Shown: positions 17,201 through 27,544, counted from the stretch's first letter. The stretch is 64,000 bases of DNA from Opitutaceae bacterium (GCA_030648295.1 JAUSID010000072.1:146001-210000); one strand, 5' to 3'. Notes: a model not told the origin generated them from the letters alone. Numbers and translations: made by a program.

Positions 17201-20200
17201 TTGAAACCCCATACCCTCCTGTTTCGCACCGCGGTCGCCAGTCTGACGTTTCTTCTCACCGAACCGATCGGCCAGGCCGCCGATGCCGCCGGTCGGCCGG
17301 CGGCGCAATCGGTCGGCTCAATCGCCGGGCGCGTGCAGAATGTCGCGACCGGCCAATATCTGAACAACGCGCGCGTCGGCGCGAAGGGCACCGACCTGAC
17401 CGCGTTCACGGACCAGACCGGCAGTTACCGCTTGTCGGCCGTGCCCAGCGGGCCCGTCATCCTCGAGGTCTTTTTCACCGGACTGGACGCTCAGCAGATT
17501 CCCGTGACCGTCCGGGCCGGCGAGACGCTCAGTCAGGACGTCAACCTCACCAGCGAGACTCGTTACGGCACGGATGCGTCGGGTACGGTAAAGCTCGACT
17601 CGTTTGTCGTCGCCACCTCGCGCGAAACGGACGGCGACGCCATCGCCATCAACGAGCAGCGGTTTTCCCCCAACATCAAGAATGTCGTCGCGGCGGACGC
17701 GATGGGTGACGTGATGGATGGCAACGTCGGCGAGTTCCTGAAGTTCATGCCGGGCATCACGGCGGAGTATGACCGCGATTCCGGCGGTTCGGTGTCGTCG
17801 GTGTCGGTGCGCGGCTTTCCCACCAACATGGCGGTCGTATCCGGCGATGGTCTGCAGATGGCCAGCACCGGTAACACGGTGGGCACTTCGCGCGTGTTCC
17901 AATTCACCCAGGTATCGATCAACAACATCTCGCGGCTGGAAGTCACGAAGGTGCCGACGCCGGCCAACCCGGCCGATTCGATGGCGGGATCGATCGACAT
18001 GGTGAGCAAGAGCTCCTTTGAGCGGAAGAACGCGCAGTTCCGCTACACCTTCGGCGTGTCGGGCAACCCCAAGACGATGAGTCTTCGACGCGTGCCTCAC
18101 ATCAACGATGAGCGCGAGTACAAGACGCTGCCGAGTTTCACGTTTGATTACACGTTGCCGGTGACGAAAACCTTCGGGATCGTGCTGACTGGCCAGAGCC
18201 AGAACCGGTTCATCGAGATGCAGTGGGTGCCGCGCACCTTCAACGCCACCGCCGCGGGTACCGGCGCCTCCTTCGCCCGGCCGTATCTGCAGACCTTCCA
18301 ACTCATCGGCGTCCCGCGGCGGAACGAGCGCAACGCCGCCGGCATCAAGGCGGACTGGCGCGTTACGACCAACGGGGTGCTGTCCTTCAGCTTCGAGCGC
18401 ACGCGGTGGGTCTCCGAGCGGGCCAACGTCGCCATCACGTTCAACGCCGGCACCAACGCCGTCCCGCTTCCCGCCACCGGCGGGCCGCTGACCTTTGGCG
18501 ACGATTTCACGTCGGGCGCCACCGGCCGCGGGAGCGTCAACCTCGCCAACGCGGGCGCCGGCGTCCACCTCCCGCTCGACACGAGGGCGGCCAGCGTGCG
18601 CTACCGCCACGACGACGGTAACTGGCGAATCGTGGCTGCGGCCGGCGGTTCGACTTCGGCCGGTGGATACAACGACATTCGCTACGGCCGTTTCCGCACG
18701 CTCGACATCGTCAACCGGGTGCCGGTGCGGGTGAGTTTCGCGAACATCGACGACGTGCGGCCGCAGTCGATCCAGGTCTTCGACAACAACGGCCGGGAAT
18801 TCGACTTCAACAACCTCGACAACTACCAGCTGAACGGCGCCACCTCCCAGCAGCGCATGGTCAAGGATCGCCTGACCAACGCCAAGCTGGACGTGCGCAA
18901 AAGCCTGCCGGCGCTGTCGGTTCCCGCCGCGATCCAGGTCGGCGGATTGCACCGGTTGCAGGTCCGCGACGCGCGCCGCGAAAGCATCAGCTGGACCTAC
19001 AACGGCCCGGACGGGAACCCCGCCACGCCCGACGCGCCCACGCCGTATCGGATGGTCAACTACGTCAATCAGGAGGAGAAATTCGGTTTCCGCGACATGC
19101 CGTGGGTGTCGACCTTCAAGGCCTGGAGGGCCTACGAGTCGAATCCCGCGCTGTTTGGCCAGACTCCGGCGCAGCAAGCGGCGCAGGAACAGTACCGCCT
19201 GAACAACTCGGAATGGCTGCGGGAGGCGGTGTCCGCCGGCTACGCGCAGGCGGAAATCGGACTTTTCCGCAATCGGCTGAAGGTGCTGGCGGGCGTGCGC
19301 TACGAAAAAACGGAGGCGAACGGCCAGGGCGTGCTCAATGATCCCAACGCGGTTTTTCTGCGCAACCCCGACGGGAGTTTTGCGCACACCGCCACGGGAC
19401 AGAGGATTCGGCGCCCGGAGGCCGGCGCGGCCGGTTCGTTGGAAGAACTCGCCCTTACCCGGCGGGAGCGCGGTTTCAAGGCCGCGAACTCCTACGATGG
19501 CTACTACCCGAGCGTGCACGCCACGTACCAAATCCGTGACGGGCTGCTCGCGCGCGCGGCTTACGCCAAGACCTATGGCCGGCCCGATTTCATCAACATC
19601 GTGCCGAATACGACGGTCAACGAAACCGACTTCGACGACAACATTCCGGACCCCGACGGGGTTCCCGGGCGGATTACCAGCCGCAACACGGGACTGCGTC
19701 CGTGGACGGGCGACAATTATGATCTGTCGCTGGAATACTACACCGAGCACGGTGGGTTGCTCAGCGCAGGCGTCTTTCTCAAGGACATCCAGGGGTTCTT
19801 CGGCACCGACGTGAGACTCGCCACCGCCGCCGATTTGGAACTGCTCGGCATGGACCCGCGCTATATTGGCTGGCAGATCTCAACGCGGTTCAACCAGCCG
19901 GGGACGGCGCGCGTCAGCGGGGTGGAGTTCAACGTCCGGCATCCGCTGCGTCCGCTCGGTGCGTGGGGGCGGCACCTTCAAGTCTTCGCCAACGCGACCA
20001 AGCTCCGGCTGGAGGGCAGCCGCGATTCGGATTTCAGCGGCTTCATTCCCAAGAGCGCCAACTGGGGCATCGATTTCAGCCGAAAGCCCTTCAACGTGAT
20101 GCTCAAGTGGAACTATCGGGGCCTGCAGCGCCTTTCGCGGGTCGCCGCCCTCGGTCCCGATGCGTTCGAATACGCCAAATCGCGGACGCGGCTGGACGTG

Positions 20201-20374
20201 AACGTCGACTACCAGCTGCGGCCGAACCTCTTTTTGTATACGACCGTGCAGAACATCTTTGACGTACCCGAAACCTTGTTACGTTACGGCTCGGCGACGC
20301 CGGGTTACGCCCACGTTTTCCAGGTGCTGACAACCGGGGTCCAGCTCTCGCTGGGCGTCAAGGGGACGTTCTGA
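17201..20374 (+). CDS. TonB-dependent receptor with N-terminal carboxypeptidase-like domain
   Basis: This encodes 1057 residues from a TTG start at 17201, which opens directly into a signal peptide ending near GQAADA. A carboxypeptidase-regulatory-like domain (SIAGRVQNVATGQYLNNARV to about residue 115) is followed by the plug (FMPGITAEYDRDSGGSVSSV...VRGF) and the barrel. The C-terminus ends LSLGVKGTF, with the terminal Phe needed for barrel assembly. It is typical of the expanded Opitutaceae receptor set for importing complex organic substrates or siderophores; the substrate cannot be told. Both flanks carry broken genes, but this ORF appears intact. Confidence 0.9.
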   Translation: MKPHTLLFRTAVASLTFLLTEPIGQAADAAGRPAAQSVGSIAGRVQNVATGQYLNNARVGAKGTDLTAFTDQTGSYRLSAVPSGPVILEVFFTGLDAQQIPVTVRAGETLSQDVNLTSETRYGTDASGTVKLDSFVVATSRETDGDAIAINEQRFSPNIKNVVAADAMGDVMDGNVGEFLKFMPGITAEYDRDSGGSVSSVSVRGFPTNMAVVSGDGLQMASTGNTVGTSRVFQFTQVSINNISRLEVTKVPTPANPADSMAGSIDMVSKSSFERKNAQFRYTFGVSGNPKTMSLRRVPHINDEREYKTLPSFTFDYTLPVTKTFGIVLTGQSQNRFIEMQWVPRTFNATAAGTGASFARPYLQTFQLIGVPRRNERNAAGIKADWRVTTNGVLSFSFERTRWVSERANVAITFNAGTNAVPLPATGGPLTFGDDFTSGATGRGSVNLANAGAGVHLPLDTRAASVRYRHDDGNWRIVAAAGGSTSAGGYNDIRYGRFRTLDIVNRVPVRVSFANIDDVRPQSIQVFDNNGREFDFNNLDNYQLNGATSQQRMVKDRLTNAKLDVRKSLPALSVPAAIQVGGLHRLQVRDARRESISWTYNGPDGNPATPDAPTPYRMVNYVNQEEKFGFRDMPWVSTFKAWRAYESNPALFGQTPAQQAAQEQYRLNNSEWLREAVSAGYAQAEIGLFRNRLKVLAGVRYEKTEANGQGVLNDPNAVFLRNPDGSFAHTATGQRIRRPEAGAAGSLEELALTRRERGFKAANSYDGYYPSVHATYQIRDGLLARAAYAKTYGRPDFINIVPNTTVNETDFDDNIPDPDGVPGRITSRNTGLRPWTGDNYDLSLEYYTEHGGLLSAGVFLKDIQGFFGTDVRLATAADLELLGMDPRYIGWQISTRFNQPGTARVSGVEFNVRHPLRPLGAWGRHLQVFANATKLRLEGSRDSDFSGFIPKSANWGIDFSRKPFNVMLKWNYRGLQRLSRVAALGPDAFEYAKSRTRLDVNVDYQLRPNLFLYTTVQNIFDVPETLLRYGSATPGYAHVFQVLTTGVQLSLGVKGTF

Positions 20375-20470
20375 TCGCGTTCCGGAAACCACGCTGCTCG
20401 TGCGTTGCGCGCGGGAATCCATTCTCGAGCCTTGCGCCAACCGCGATCGGATTGCCACGGTAACGGCGCA

Positions 20471-22031
20471 TGGGCGAACGCCGTCGTTTTTTTTCTCTCG
20501 CTCTTTTGTGGCCTACGCGGTCTACGTCGAGCGCCGGCAGGGCGGCGATCGCATTGCGGCGCGCTATTACTGGAGCGCGGTCGCCGCATGCGCTCTGGGC
20601 CTGATGGCGAAGCCGATGCTCGTGACCATTCCATGCGTCCTCCTGCGGCTCGATTTCTGGCCGCTGCGGCGAACCCGTGGCGTGACGCTCGTCGTCGAGA
20701 AGCTCCCTTTCTTTGCGCTCGCGGTGGCGTCGTCGGTCGTCACTTACCTGGTGCAGAAGGAGGGCGGCTCGGTCTCGGCGGCGCTCGGGTTTGGCGCCAG
20801 GTTATCCAACGCAGTCGTCGCGATCGCACGGTACGTGGGCAGGATTTTCTGGCCGGCCGATCTGGCCGTGCTGTATCCGCATCCCGGATTCTGGCCGGCC
20901 GCGGCCGTCGTCGGTTCGATTGTGCTTGTCGCCATGGTCACGGCGCTCGCGTGGGTGCAGCGCACGAAGCGACCGTGGATAGCCGTCGGCTGGCTCTGGT
21001 TTGTCGGCACGCTGGTTCCGGTGTTGGGGCTCGTTCAAGTCGGGCTCCAGTCGATGGCCGATCGCTACACGTATATTCCCGCCATCGGGCTGCAACTCGC
21101 GGTGGTGTGGACACTTTCCGAGTTCGTACGCGGCGCGAAGACCCGCGGCCTCGGCATCGCAGCCGCCGTGCTCGCGCTGGCGCCGGTCACCTGGCGGCAG
21201 CTCGGCGTGTGGAAGGATTCGTTGACGTTGTTCGATCACGCCATCGCGGTGACGAAAAACAACTACCTGGCCTACAACAATTGCGGGTTGTTCCAGTTCG
21301 AGGCCGGCCGCCGGGAGGAAGGGATGGCCGACTACCGCCGCTCGCTCGCGATCAATCCCGCGTATCCGGATGCCAATAACAACCTCGGCCATGCGCTGGC
21401 GGAGGCCGGACGAGCGGCGGAAGCAGTACCGTTCTACCGCGCGGCGTTGCGCGCCAAGCCGGACCATTTCGAAATCCGAAACAACCTCGGTAACGCGCTT
21501 TCGGATGTCGGGGCCGTCGACGAGGCGATCGAGCATTATGAGTTCGTGCTCGCGCGGCAGCCGCGGCACCTGAACGCGCTGAACGGTCTGGGCGTGGCGC
21601 TGGCGATGAGAGGAAGGCTCGCCCACGCGCTGGCACGCTTCGACGCGGTGTTGAAGATCGATCCGAACAATGTCAGCGCGCACAGCAATCGCGGTAACGC
21701 CTGCGCGATGCTCGGCCGGCCCGACGAGGCGATTCAGCATTATCGCCGCGCGCTGGCGCTCGCGGGCGACGATGCCCGCACGTATTACAACCTCGCCAAC
21801 GTACTCAGCGGGCAGGGTCAGCTCGCCGCCGCGGCGGAAAATTACCAGCGCGCCATGCAGCTCCAGCCGGTGAACCCGGACGCGCATGCCAGCCTCGGAT
21901 TCGTGCTCGCGCGGCTCGGACAGCGCGACAGCGCGGTTCAGCATCTGGGCACCGCGTTGCGGCAGCGGCCCGATTTTCCCCAGGCGAAAGCGTGGCTCGA
22001 CGCGGTGAATGCGTCATCGCCGACAAAGTAG
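20471..22031 (+). pseudogene. Truncated, frameshifted membrane protein with C-terminal TPR repeats
   Basis: The in-frame part (20505-22031) holds several membrane helices (ALGLMAKPMLVTIPCVLLRL, then RIFWPADLAVLYPHPGFW), and about seven tetratricopeptide repeats ending in PDFPQAKAWLDAV. The family, a TPR protein with a glycosyltransferase-like membrane half, normally has over 100 more N-terminal residues; none are found upstream. The last expected piece (WANAVVFFLSLF) is in another frame, joined at a TTTT run (20504-20507), so one base appears inserted. A shorter product could start at GTG 20508, but it would lack the membrane domain's beginning. Confidence 0.65.
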
Positions 22032-22267
22032 GACGCGCGTTTTCAAACCTCATTGTCGAAACCCGGCGTGGCGGAACGCGTGAGCGTTTCGTCGGCAGGA
22101 CGAAAGCCTCACATAATGTCGTTTGGTTTTTAGGGCCCGCCTCCGCGCGCGCCGGTCGGATTCCGAGGAACGTTCCGCTCGAAAAAGTCGAAACGTGTCT
22201 TGACCCGGACGCGGACGACGCGGAGGTCGTCCCTCCATCGTATGGCTGGTTATTTGGGACGCTGTTT

Positions 22268-22426
22268 TTAGAACGAGCCCGTCACGCCCGCCGTATACGT
22301 CACGCCGAGATTGTTCGCGATGTGGAACGAACTCCAATGCGGCGCGTTCGCGACATCGCGGACGCGCATTTTTTGCGCATCGGTGATGTTTCGCCCGGAT
22401 ACGAACAGCTTCGCCCAGCGGGTGAT
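22268..22426 (-). pseudogene. C-terminal remnant of a TonB-dependent receptor
   Basis: This lies within the 22032-22666 gap. The minus strand encodes RWAKLFVSGRNITDAQKMRV and ends NLGVTYTAGVTGSF with a stop. This is the last two or three beta-strands and terminal Phe of an Opitutaceae-type TonB receptor. No open frame continues upstream with receptor features. The rest of the 635-base gap shows no supportable gene. Confidence 0.55.
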
Positions 22427-22666
22427 GCTGACCGCGCGCGAAGTCGGGCAGCAATGGTCTCGGTCACCGAAAACCGGTGCGACTCCGCGTCGCAGCGATG
22501 TTCTCGCGGGTCCGGGCCTGCCGGGAAACGGCGCCGCCGACATTCAGGTTGCCCAGGTCCTGCCAATCGATTTCAGGGCCCGGGGTGGTGGCGCCGGGAG
22601 GCCGTAGGAATAAGTGTCGGCCCGCGAATCACGCGAATCGGCATCGGTATTCGCGCGTGATCGCGA

Positions 22667-25252
22667 TCAAGTTTTTCGCGTGATCAGCTGTGGCGCGGCA
22701 TCCATCTGGCCGCGCGTCACGCCAAGCTGGTTGAGCAGCTTGAGTTCGCGCCAGAGATCGGCGCCGGAGATTTCGCCGCGCAGCAGCTGGCCGTAACGAG
22801 TCAGCGTCCGCTGCACCTCGTCCGCCGGCTCGTTGACGAACTCGACGCGAAAGCTGCGGGCGCCACGCGTGACCAGATGCGAAAGAAACTCGGCGCCACT
22901 TTGGGCCCGGTTGTTGAACACGGTGTTGCGGCAACCCGCATCCGCCTTCAGCGGCAGTTCGGCTCCGACACGATCGCGAAGCGCGACGCGGTGTTTGTCG
23001 CACGGCCGGCCGCAATCGCGGTAGTCCTTGCCCGTGGAAAGAAACGCGCAAAACACGCAATGCTCCATGTGAAACATCGGCATGTGCTGGTGAATGGTGA
23101 TGTCGAACCATCCGCCGGGCGCGGTTTGCAGCAAGGCGTCGAGCTGCGTGATGTTGAGGTCATAGCTGGCGGTGACGCGCTCGAGCCCGTAACGCTCCAG
23201 AAAATACGCGGCCGTCCACGGGTTTGCGACGTTCAGGGAGAAGTCTCCGCGCTTCCGATCGGGCGCGAAGAAAGCCAGGTGATCGTAATTGCGGACGAGA
23301 TAACCATCGGCCTCGGACGAACGCACCTGTTTGAGAATCCATTCCTCGCCCGGTTTGAAGATGCGAGGGGGGGCGACCCAGATTTCGGATTTCGGATTTC
23401 GGATTGCGGATTGGGGATCGGTCGCTGCGCTCGCCTGGAGCTCACGAAAATGGCAAACGGCGTCGCGGTAGTGTTTCGGATTCTCGAACTCGCAGTAAAT
23501 CGTGCGCGCCCCGGCTGACCACGCGGGCTCCAACTGCTCGAGCCGCCGGATGACGGCGATGAGCTCGACCGGCCTTGGTTCCGAAATCCGCGATCCGCAG
23601 TCTGCAATCGGCAATTCCCCCGTCGTCCACCGTTTTGGCTCGGCGCGGAGTTTCTCCAGGCCGGCCACCGCGTCGCGCCGCAATCGGTTCAATTCGCTCA
23701 GGGGGACAATCACGGAGCCTTCGAGCTTGGAAACGAGTTCGCCGAGTTTGAACGGAGTGCCGCCGAGCCGGCCCAACTGGTCGCGCAGCCGTTCAAGTGT
23801 GAGTGGTTGTTTTTCCGCGAGTGCCAGCGGCACGGCGGATTCGACCTTGACCACATGGCCGTCGCCGTCGTTTGCGAGCAGCGTCAACGGCGTGCCCGCG
23901 CGCCCGTGGACCTCCAGCGCGAGCGGACGCTGAAAGCGAAGTTGCTCGCCCTCGAAGGTGGAGCGGAGTTCGCGATCGAGCGCCGGGTCGTTGGTTTTCC
24001 AAAGCAGCTGGCCTGGCCGGACGCGTTTCCAATCGATGTCTCCGCGGCCAAAATACAGCGTGTGCTCACCGGGAGCGGCGGCGCGCGCCTCGACTTGATA
24101 AACCCGGCCGCCTTCCTCGCGCTCGTCGGGTCTGCCGGCGTCGAACACGATGCCGTCGCCGGGTTTCAGCGGCGCGACCAGCCAAACCGAAACGGATTCG
24201 CCGCGTCCCGGCGCGGTGGAAAGCTGGCCGACGCGCGTGACCTCGCCGAGAAACACGCCGCGCTTGGTGCCGAACCGCGCGTGGGCCAGCTCCTGGTTGT
24301 TGTTGCCGCGAAACCACCCGGTGTAGAGTCCGCGCGAAAACGCCATCTGCAATTCGTAGCGTGCCGGATCGTCAGGCGATTCCGACTCGCCGTGCTCCGT
24401 TGGCGCCGGCGGAGCCAGCACGCTCGTCACTTTGTCCAAGGCGCGGCGATACACGCGCGTGATGCTGGCGACGTATTCAGCGGATTTCAGCCGCCCTTCG
24501 ATTTTCAGTGATGCCACTCCCGCGCGGACAAGCTCGGGCAATACCTCGATGCCGGCGAGATCCTGCGGGCTGAGGAGGTAACGACGGTCACCGAGGTCCA
24601 CCTGCTGGCCGTCGGCGATCAGGTCATAGGGAAGACGGCACGCCTGCGCGCACTCGCCGCGATTCGCCGAGCGGCCGCCGAGCGATTCGCTCGTGAGGCA
24701 CTGGCCCGAGTACGCGACGCAGAGCGCGCCATGCACGAACACCTCGAGCGGCAGAGCTTGCGGACCGAGTTCGGCCTGGATCTTTTCGATGTCCGCGATC
24801 GAGTTCTCCCGCGCGAGCACGACCAGTTGCGTGCCGAGCTCGCGGGCAAACGCCACGCCGGCCGCGCTCGTGATCGTCATCTGCGTCGAGCAGTGAATCG
24901 GAAAATCCGGCGAGTGCGCGCGGATCATCCGGCAGATTCCGACATCCTGCACGATCGCGGCATCCACGCCGGCCGCGATAATCGTCCGGATATAATCCTC
25001 GGCGTCGGCCAGCTCGTTCGCAAACACGAGCGTGTTGAACGTGACGTAGCCGCGCACGCCGCGCCGGTGCAGGAATTCCATCAGCGCCGGCAGATCCGCC
25101 TGGGTGAAATTCTTCGCCCGCATCCGCGCGTTGAATCGTTCGAGTCCGAAATAGATCGCATCGGCGCCGTTCTCGACGGCGGCGCGCACGCACTCCCAGT
25201 CGCCCGCCGGAGCAAGCAGCTCGGGGTGCCGCCGCCTCGGGGCCGGCGGCAT
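22667..25252 (-). CDS. U32 family peptidase-like protein (RlhA/YdcP type)
   Basis: This encodes 861 residues from ATG 25252; GTG or TTG codons up to 25288 are alternatives. The N-terminus HPELLAPAGDWECVRAAVEN and the later FVHGALCVAYSGQC...NRGECAQACRLPY are U32 hallmarks, with Cys residues that in relatives bind an Fe-S cluster. A long C-terminal extension resembles DUF3656. E. coli RlhA of this type makes 5-hydroxycytidine at 23S rRNA position 2501; that role is likely but not proven here. Two stretches (around 23376-23425 and 23577-23616) encode IADCGSRISEP and DPQSAIRNPKSEI, which look like translated intergenic repeats inserted in frame. Confidence 0.85.
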   Translation of the reverse strand: MPPAPRRRHPELLAPAGDWECVRAAVENGADAIYFGLERFNARMRAKNFTQADLPALMEFLHRRGVRGYVTFNTLVFANELADAEDYIRTIIAAGVDAAIVQDVGICRMIRAHSPDFPIHCSTQMTITSAAGVAFARELGTQLVVLARENSIADIEKIQAELGPQALPLEVFVHGALCVAYSGQCLTSESLGGRSANRGECAQACRLPYDLIADGQQVDLGDRRYLLSPQDLAGIEVLPELVRAGVASLKIEGRLKSAEYVASITRVYRRALDKVTSVLAPPAPTEHGESESPDDPARYELQMAFSRGLYTGWFRGNNNQELAHARFGTKRGVFLGEVTRVGQLSTAPGRGESVSVWLVAPLKPGDGIVFDAGRPDEREEGGRVYQVEARAAAPGEHTLYFGRGDIDWKRVRPGQLLWKTNDPALDRELRSTFEGEQLRFQRPLALEVHGRAGTPLTLLANDGDGHVVKVESAVPLALAEKQPLTLERLRDQLGRLGGTPFKLGELVSKLEGSVIVPLSELNRLRRDAVAGLEKLRAEPKRWTTGELPIADCGSRISEPRPVELIAVIRRLEQLEPAWSAGARTIYCEFENPKHYRDAVCHFRELQASAATDPQSAIRNPKSEIWVAPPRIFKPGEEWILKQVRSSEADGYLVRNYDHLAFFAPDRKRGDFSLNVANPWTAAYFLERYGLERVTASYDLNITQLDALLQTAPGGWFDITIHQHMPMFHMEHCVFCAFLSTGKDYRDCGRPCDKHRVALRDRVGAELPLKADAGCRNTVFNNRAQSGAEFLSHLVTRGARSFRVEFVNEPADEVQRTLTRYGQLLRGEISGADLWRELKLLNQLGVTRGQMDAAPQLITRKT
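23376..23616. repeat. Inverted pair of ATTTCGG/ATTGCGG-type repeats inside a gene
   Basis: One arm (about 23376-23416) is a run of ATTTCGG and ATTGCGG heptamers; the other (about 23580-23616) is its imperfect reverse complement (GAAATCCGCGATCCGCAGTC and onward). They are about 165 bases apart and stay in frame in the U32 gene. This heptamer family is otherwise familiar as an intergenic repeat in many bacterial genomes. Confidence 0.6.
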
Positions 25253-25315
25253 GATTTCGGGGGCGGAGGAGACGTTCGACACAGCCAAAGTTAATGTTTG
25301 CGACGGCAGCTGGAA

Positions 25316-26581
25316 TCAGGCGGCGATCTCGATTGGAGCCCGGGCGACTCCCGTGGGGGAAGCTACATGCGGCGCGGCGGCACGCAATCGGGCCGCAAGC
25401 ACGACCGTGAGGAAGAAGAACGCCACGGACACGTAACCGAGCACTGGCAGGCCATGAAGATGGCCGGAGGGATCGCGGGTCACGAAAATGCCGGCGAGCA
25501 CATTGGCGCCGCCGCTCGCCGCCTGTTGCAGCGCGGCGTTCACGCTCATGAATCCGCCGCGATAGCGCGCATCCACGGCGTTCGTGATCATCGTCATCGC
25601 CGGCGCGAAGCGGCCCGACATCGTGATCATGAACAGCGCCATCATGATGGACGCGGTCGCGACCGATGCCGGTCCAAGTCTCGTGATGAAGAACACGACG
25701 AGGATCGCGCCGCCTGACATGATCGCGAGCAGCCGGAGTCGATCCATCCGGTCGCTCAACCATCCGACAATCGGAGTCGTGACGGCGGTGGCGATTCCAC
25801 CGACGAGGTAGGTAATTGGGAGTTGCACGGTTTCATCGAGCCCGACGTTGGCGATGAACGAGGGGGCGATGAATGGAATGACCAGGCCGCCCGCCATGAC
25901 CAGAACCGCGCCGACCGCGAACGCGCGCAGGTGAATCCGGTGCGACAGGATTTCACGCATCTGGCGGATTGGCTGGTGGTCGTGGACCGCGGTGCGAATC
26001 GGCGGCAACGCGATGCTCGCGAGCACAAGATTCACGGCGGCGCACGCGGCGAGCAGAAAGAACGGCGCGTGCCAGCCGAATCGGCCGGCGAGTACCAGGC
26101 CGGCGGGTACACCCAGCACGGAAGCAAGCGGGAACGCAGCGGCCACGAGCGCCATCGCGCGGCCGCGGCGCTCGGGTGGAATGACGTCGCCCACCATCGC
26201 TGTCACCATTGAACCGGCGAGACCGCCGAACGCGCCGGCGACGAGGCGCGCAATCAACAGGGCATGATGCGTGGGAGCCAGCGCGCACGCCAGGGTCGCG
26301 ATGCCGAAGCCGGTGTACAGCGTCAGCAGGGACCGCTTGCGATCGAAGCGGTCGAGCACAAACCCGCCGGCGAAGCCGCTGATGGCCGCCGCCAGACCGT
26401 ACGACGCGACGAGATGCGTGAATTGCGCCGGCGTAATGTTGAACACCGTCATCAGCTGCCCGCCGAGCGGCATCATGATCATGAAGTCCAGGATGTGCGT
26501 GAACTGCACCGCCCCCAGCGCCAGGAGCGTGATGCGCTCGCGATGAGGCGAGAGGGAATGGTGCTGCACCAAGGAGGACAT
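25316..26581 (-). CDS. MFS transporter
   Basis: This encodes 421 residues from ATG 26581 (a TTG at 26620 is a weaker start). It has twelve predicted membrane helices, with the motif-A-like loop DRFDRKRSLL between helices 2 and 3 and a second, LSDRMDRLRLL, in the C-terminal half. GVPAGLVLAGRFGWHAPF resembles the drug/arabinose-type exporter group (motif C region). The substrate is unknown. The adjacent LysR gene ends 42 bases upstream on the same strand, so the regulator and exporter are probably one unit. Confidence 0.88.
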   Translation of the reverse strand: MSSLVQHHSLSPHRERITLLALGAVQFTHILDFMIMMPLGGQLMTVFNITPAQFTHLVASYGLAAAISGFAGGFVLDRFDRKRSLLTLYTGFGIATLACALAPTHHALLIARLVAGAFGGLAGSMVTAMVGDVIPPERRGRAMALVAAAFPLASVLGVPAGLVLAGRFGWHAPFFLLAACAAVNLVLASIALPPIRTAVHDHQPIRQMREILSHRIHLRAFAVGAVLVMAGGLVIPFIAPSFIANVGLDETVQLPITYLVGGIATAVTTPIVGWLSDRMDRLRLLAIMSGGAILVVFFITRLGPASVATASIMMALFMITMSGRFAPAMTMITNAVDARYRGGFMSVNAALQQAASGGANVLAGIFVTRDPSGHLHGLPVLGYVSVAFFFLTVVLAARLRAAAPHVASPTGVARAPIEIAA

Positions 26582-26623
26582 GAAGGGCGTTGACCGTTGG
26601 TTGTTTTCCGCAAACCGCAACCG

Positions 26624-27535
26624 TCAGGGCTTCGTCCCGCCGTTCCCGCTCTCGCGCGGTTTCACATGCTCACGAAGCAGCGTGAGAAATTGTTCTGCTC
26701 CGCGGCTTTGGTAACGCTGCAGGTGGCGGATCACCGCGAGTTCGCGGGTGGGCGCGCTCTCGGCGATTCGCAGATAAATCAGCGTGTCGCGATCGTCCGG
26801 AAGCCGCGCGAGTTGCGGTAGAATCGTGATGCCAAGTCCGTTGGACACGAAGAGCTTGAGCGTGGCGACCTGAGCGCAGCGATAGCCGATCTTGGGTGCG
26901 AAATGGTGAACGCCGAAAAAATCCTGAATTTGTTCGGCGAGCGTGCTGGAGTCGCCGAGCGAAACGAACGTTTCATCGGCCAGGTCGTTGATGTTGATTT
27001 CGTCACGCGTCGCGAATGGATGGTCCTTTCCCACCGCGAGTAGCAGCGGCTCGGTTAGCAGCGGCTCGATGGCCACACGGTGGTCCTTCACCGGCAGCGG
27101 CACCACGGCCAAATCGACTTCGCCTTCCGTCACCGCGCGCACCAAGTCGCTGCGGAAATCCTCGCGGGCACCGATGGTTAGGTTCGGCAGGAGTTCGCGA
27201 CAGCGGGCGATGAGCGGAAGCAGCAGATAAGGCATGACGGTCTGGACGGCGCCGACCGTGATGCGCCGCTCCAAGCTCGGATGGTCGCTTAGTTCCTTCG
27301 CCGCGTTCTCGACCTCGAAGACGATCCGGCGGGCGCGTTCCAAAAAGGTGGCCCCGGCTTCGGTCAGCACTGCTTTGCGTCCCAAACGATGGAAAAGTTT
27401 GTGCCCCACCTCGCGTTCCAGATTCAGAATCTGTTGACTTAAGGATGGTTGACTCACGTTCGAGCGCTCCGAAGCGCGGGTGAAGTTCCCCGTGTCCGCG
27501 ACAGCTAAAAAGTAGCGAAGTTGCTGTAATTCCAT
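26624..27535 (-). CDS. LysR family regulator, OxyR-like without redox cysteines
   Basis: This encodes 303 residues. The N-terminal winged helix-turn-helix is clear (MELQQLRYFLAVADTGNFTR, then SQPSLSQQILNLEREVG). The effector domain resembles OxyR, with LGDSSTLAEQIQDFF and FVSNGLGITILPQLA. The two cysteines used by OxyR for peroxide sensing are not at the aligned places; the only nearby Cys (YRCAQ) falls elsewhere. It therefore either senses something else or works differently. It is divergent from the small membrane gene at 27643, with a candidate operator between them. Confidence 0.88.
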   Translation of the reverse strand: MELQQLRYFLAVADTGNFTRASERSNVSQPSLSQQILNLEREVGHKLFHRLGRKAVLTEAGATFLERARRIVFEVENAAKELSDHPSLERRITVGAVQTVMPYLLLPLIARCRELLPNLTIGAREDFRSDLVRAVTEGEVDLAVVPLPVKDHRVAIEPLLTEPLLLAVGKDHPFATRDEININDLADETFVSLGDSSTLAEQIQDFFGVHHFAPKIGYRCAQVATLKLFVSNGLGITILPQLARLPDDRDTLIYLRIAESAPTRELAVIRHLQRYQSRGAEQFLTLLREHVKPRESGNGGTKP

Positions 27536-27544
27536 AGGCAGAAG

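Noticed and set aside
17318..19750. A long open frame (810 residues) on the minus strand opposite the TonB receptor.
   Set aside because: It is an antisense frame with Arg/Val/Gly-biased composition caused by GC-rich codon positions; no domain, signal peptide or ribosome site, while the + strand receptor is complete.
20405..21379. Second + strand frame (324 residues) overlapping the TPR gene.
   Set aside because: Only its first few codons resemble the family (before the T-run shift); the rest is an out-of-frame shadow.
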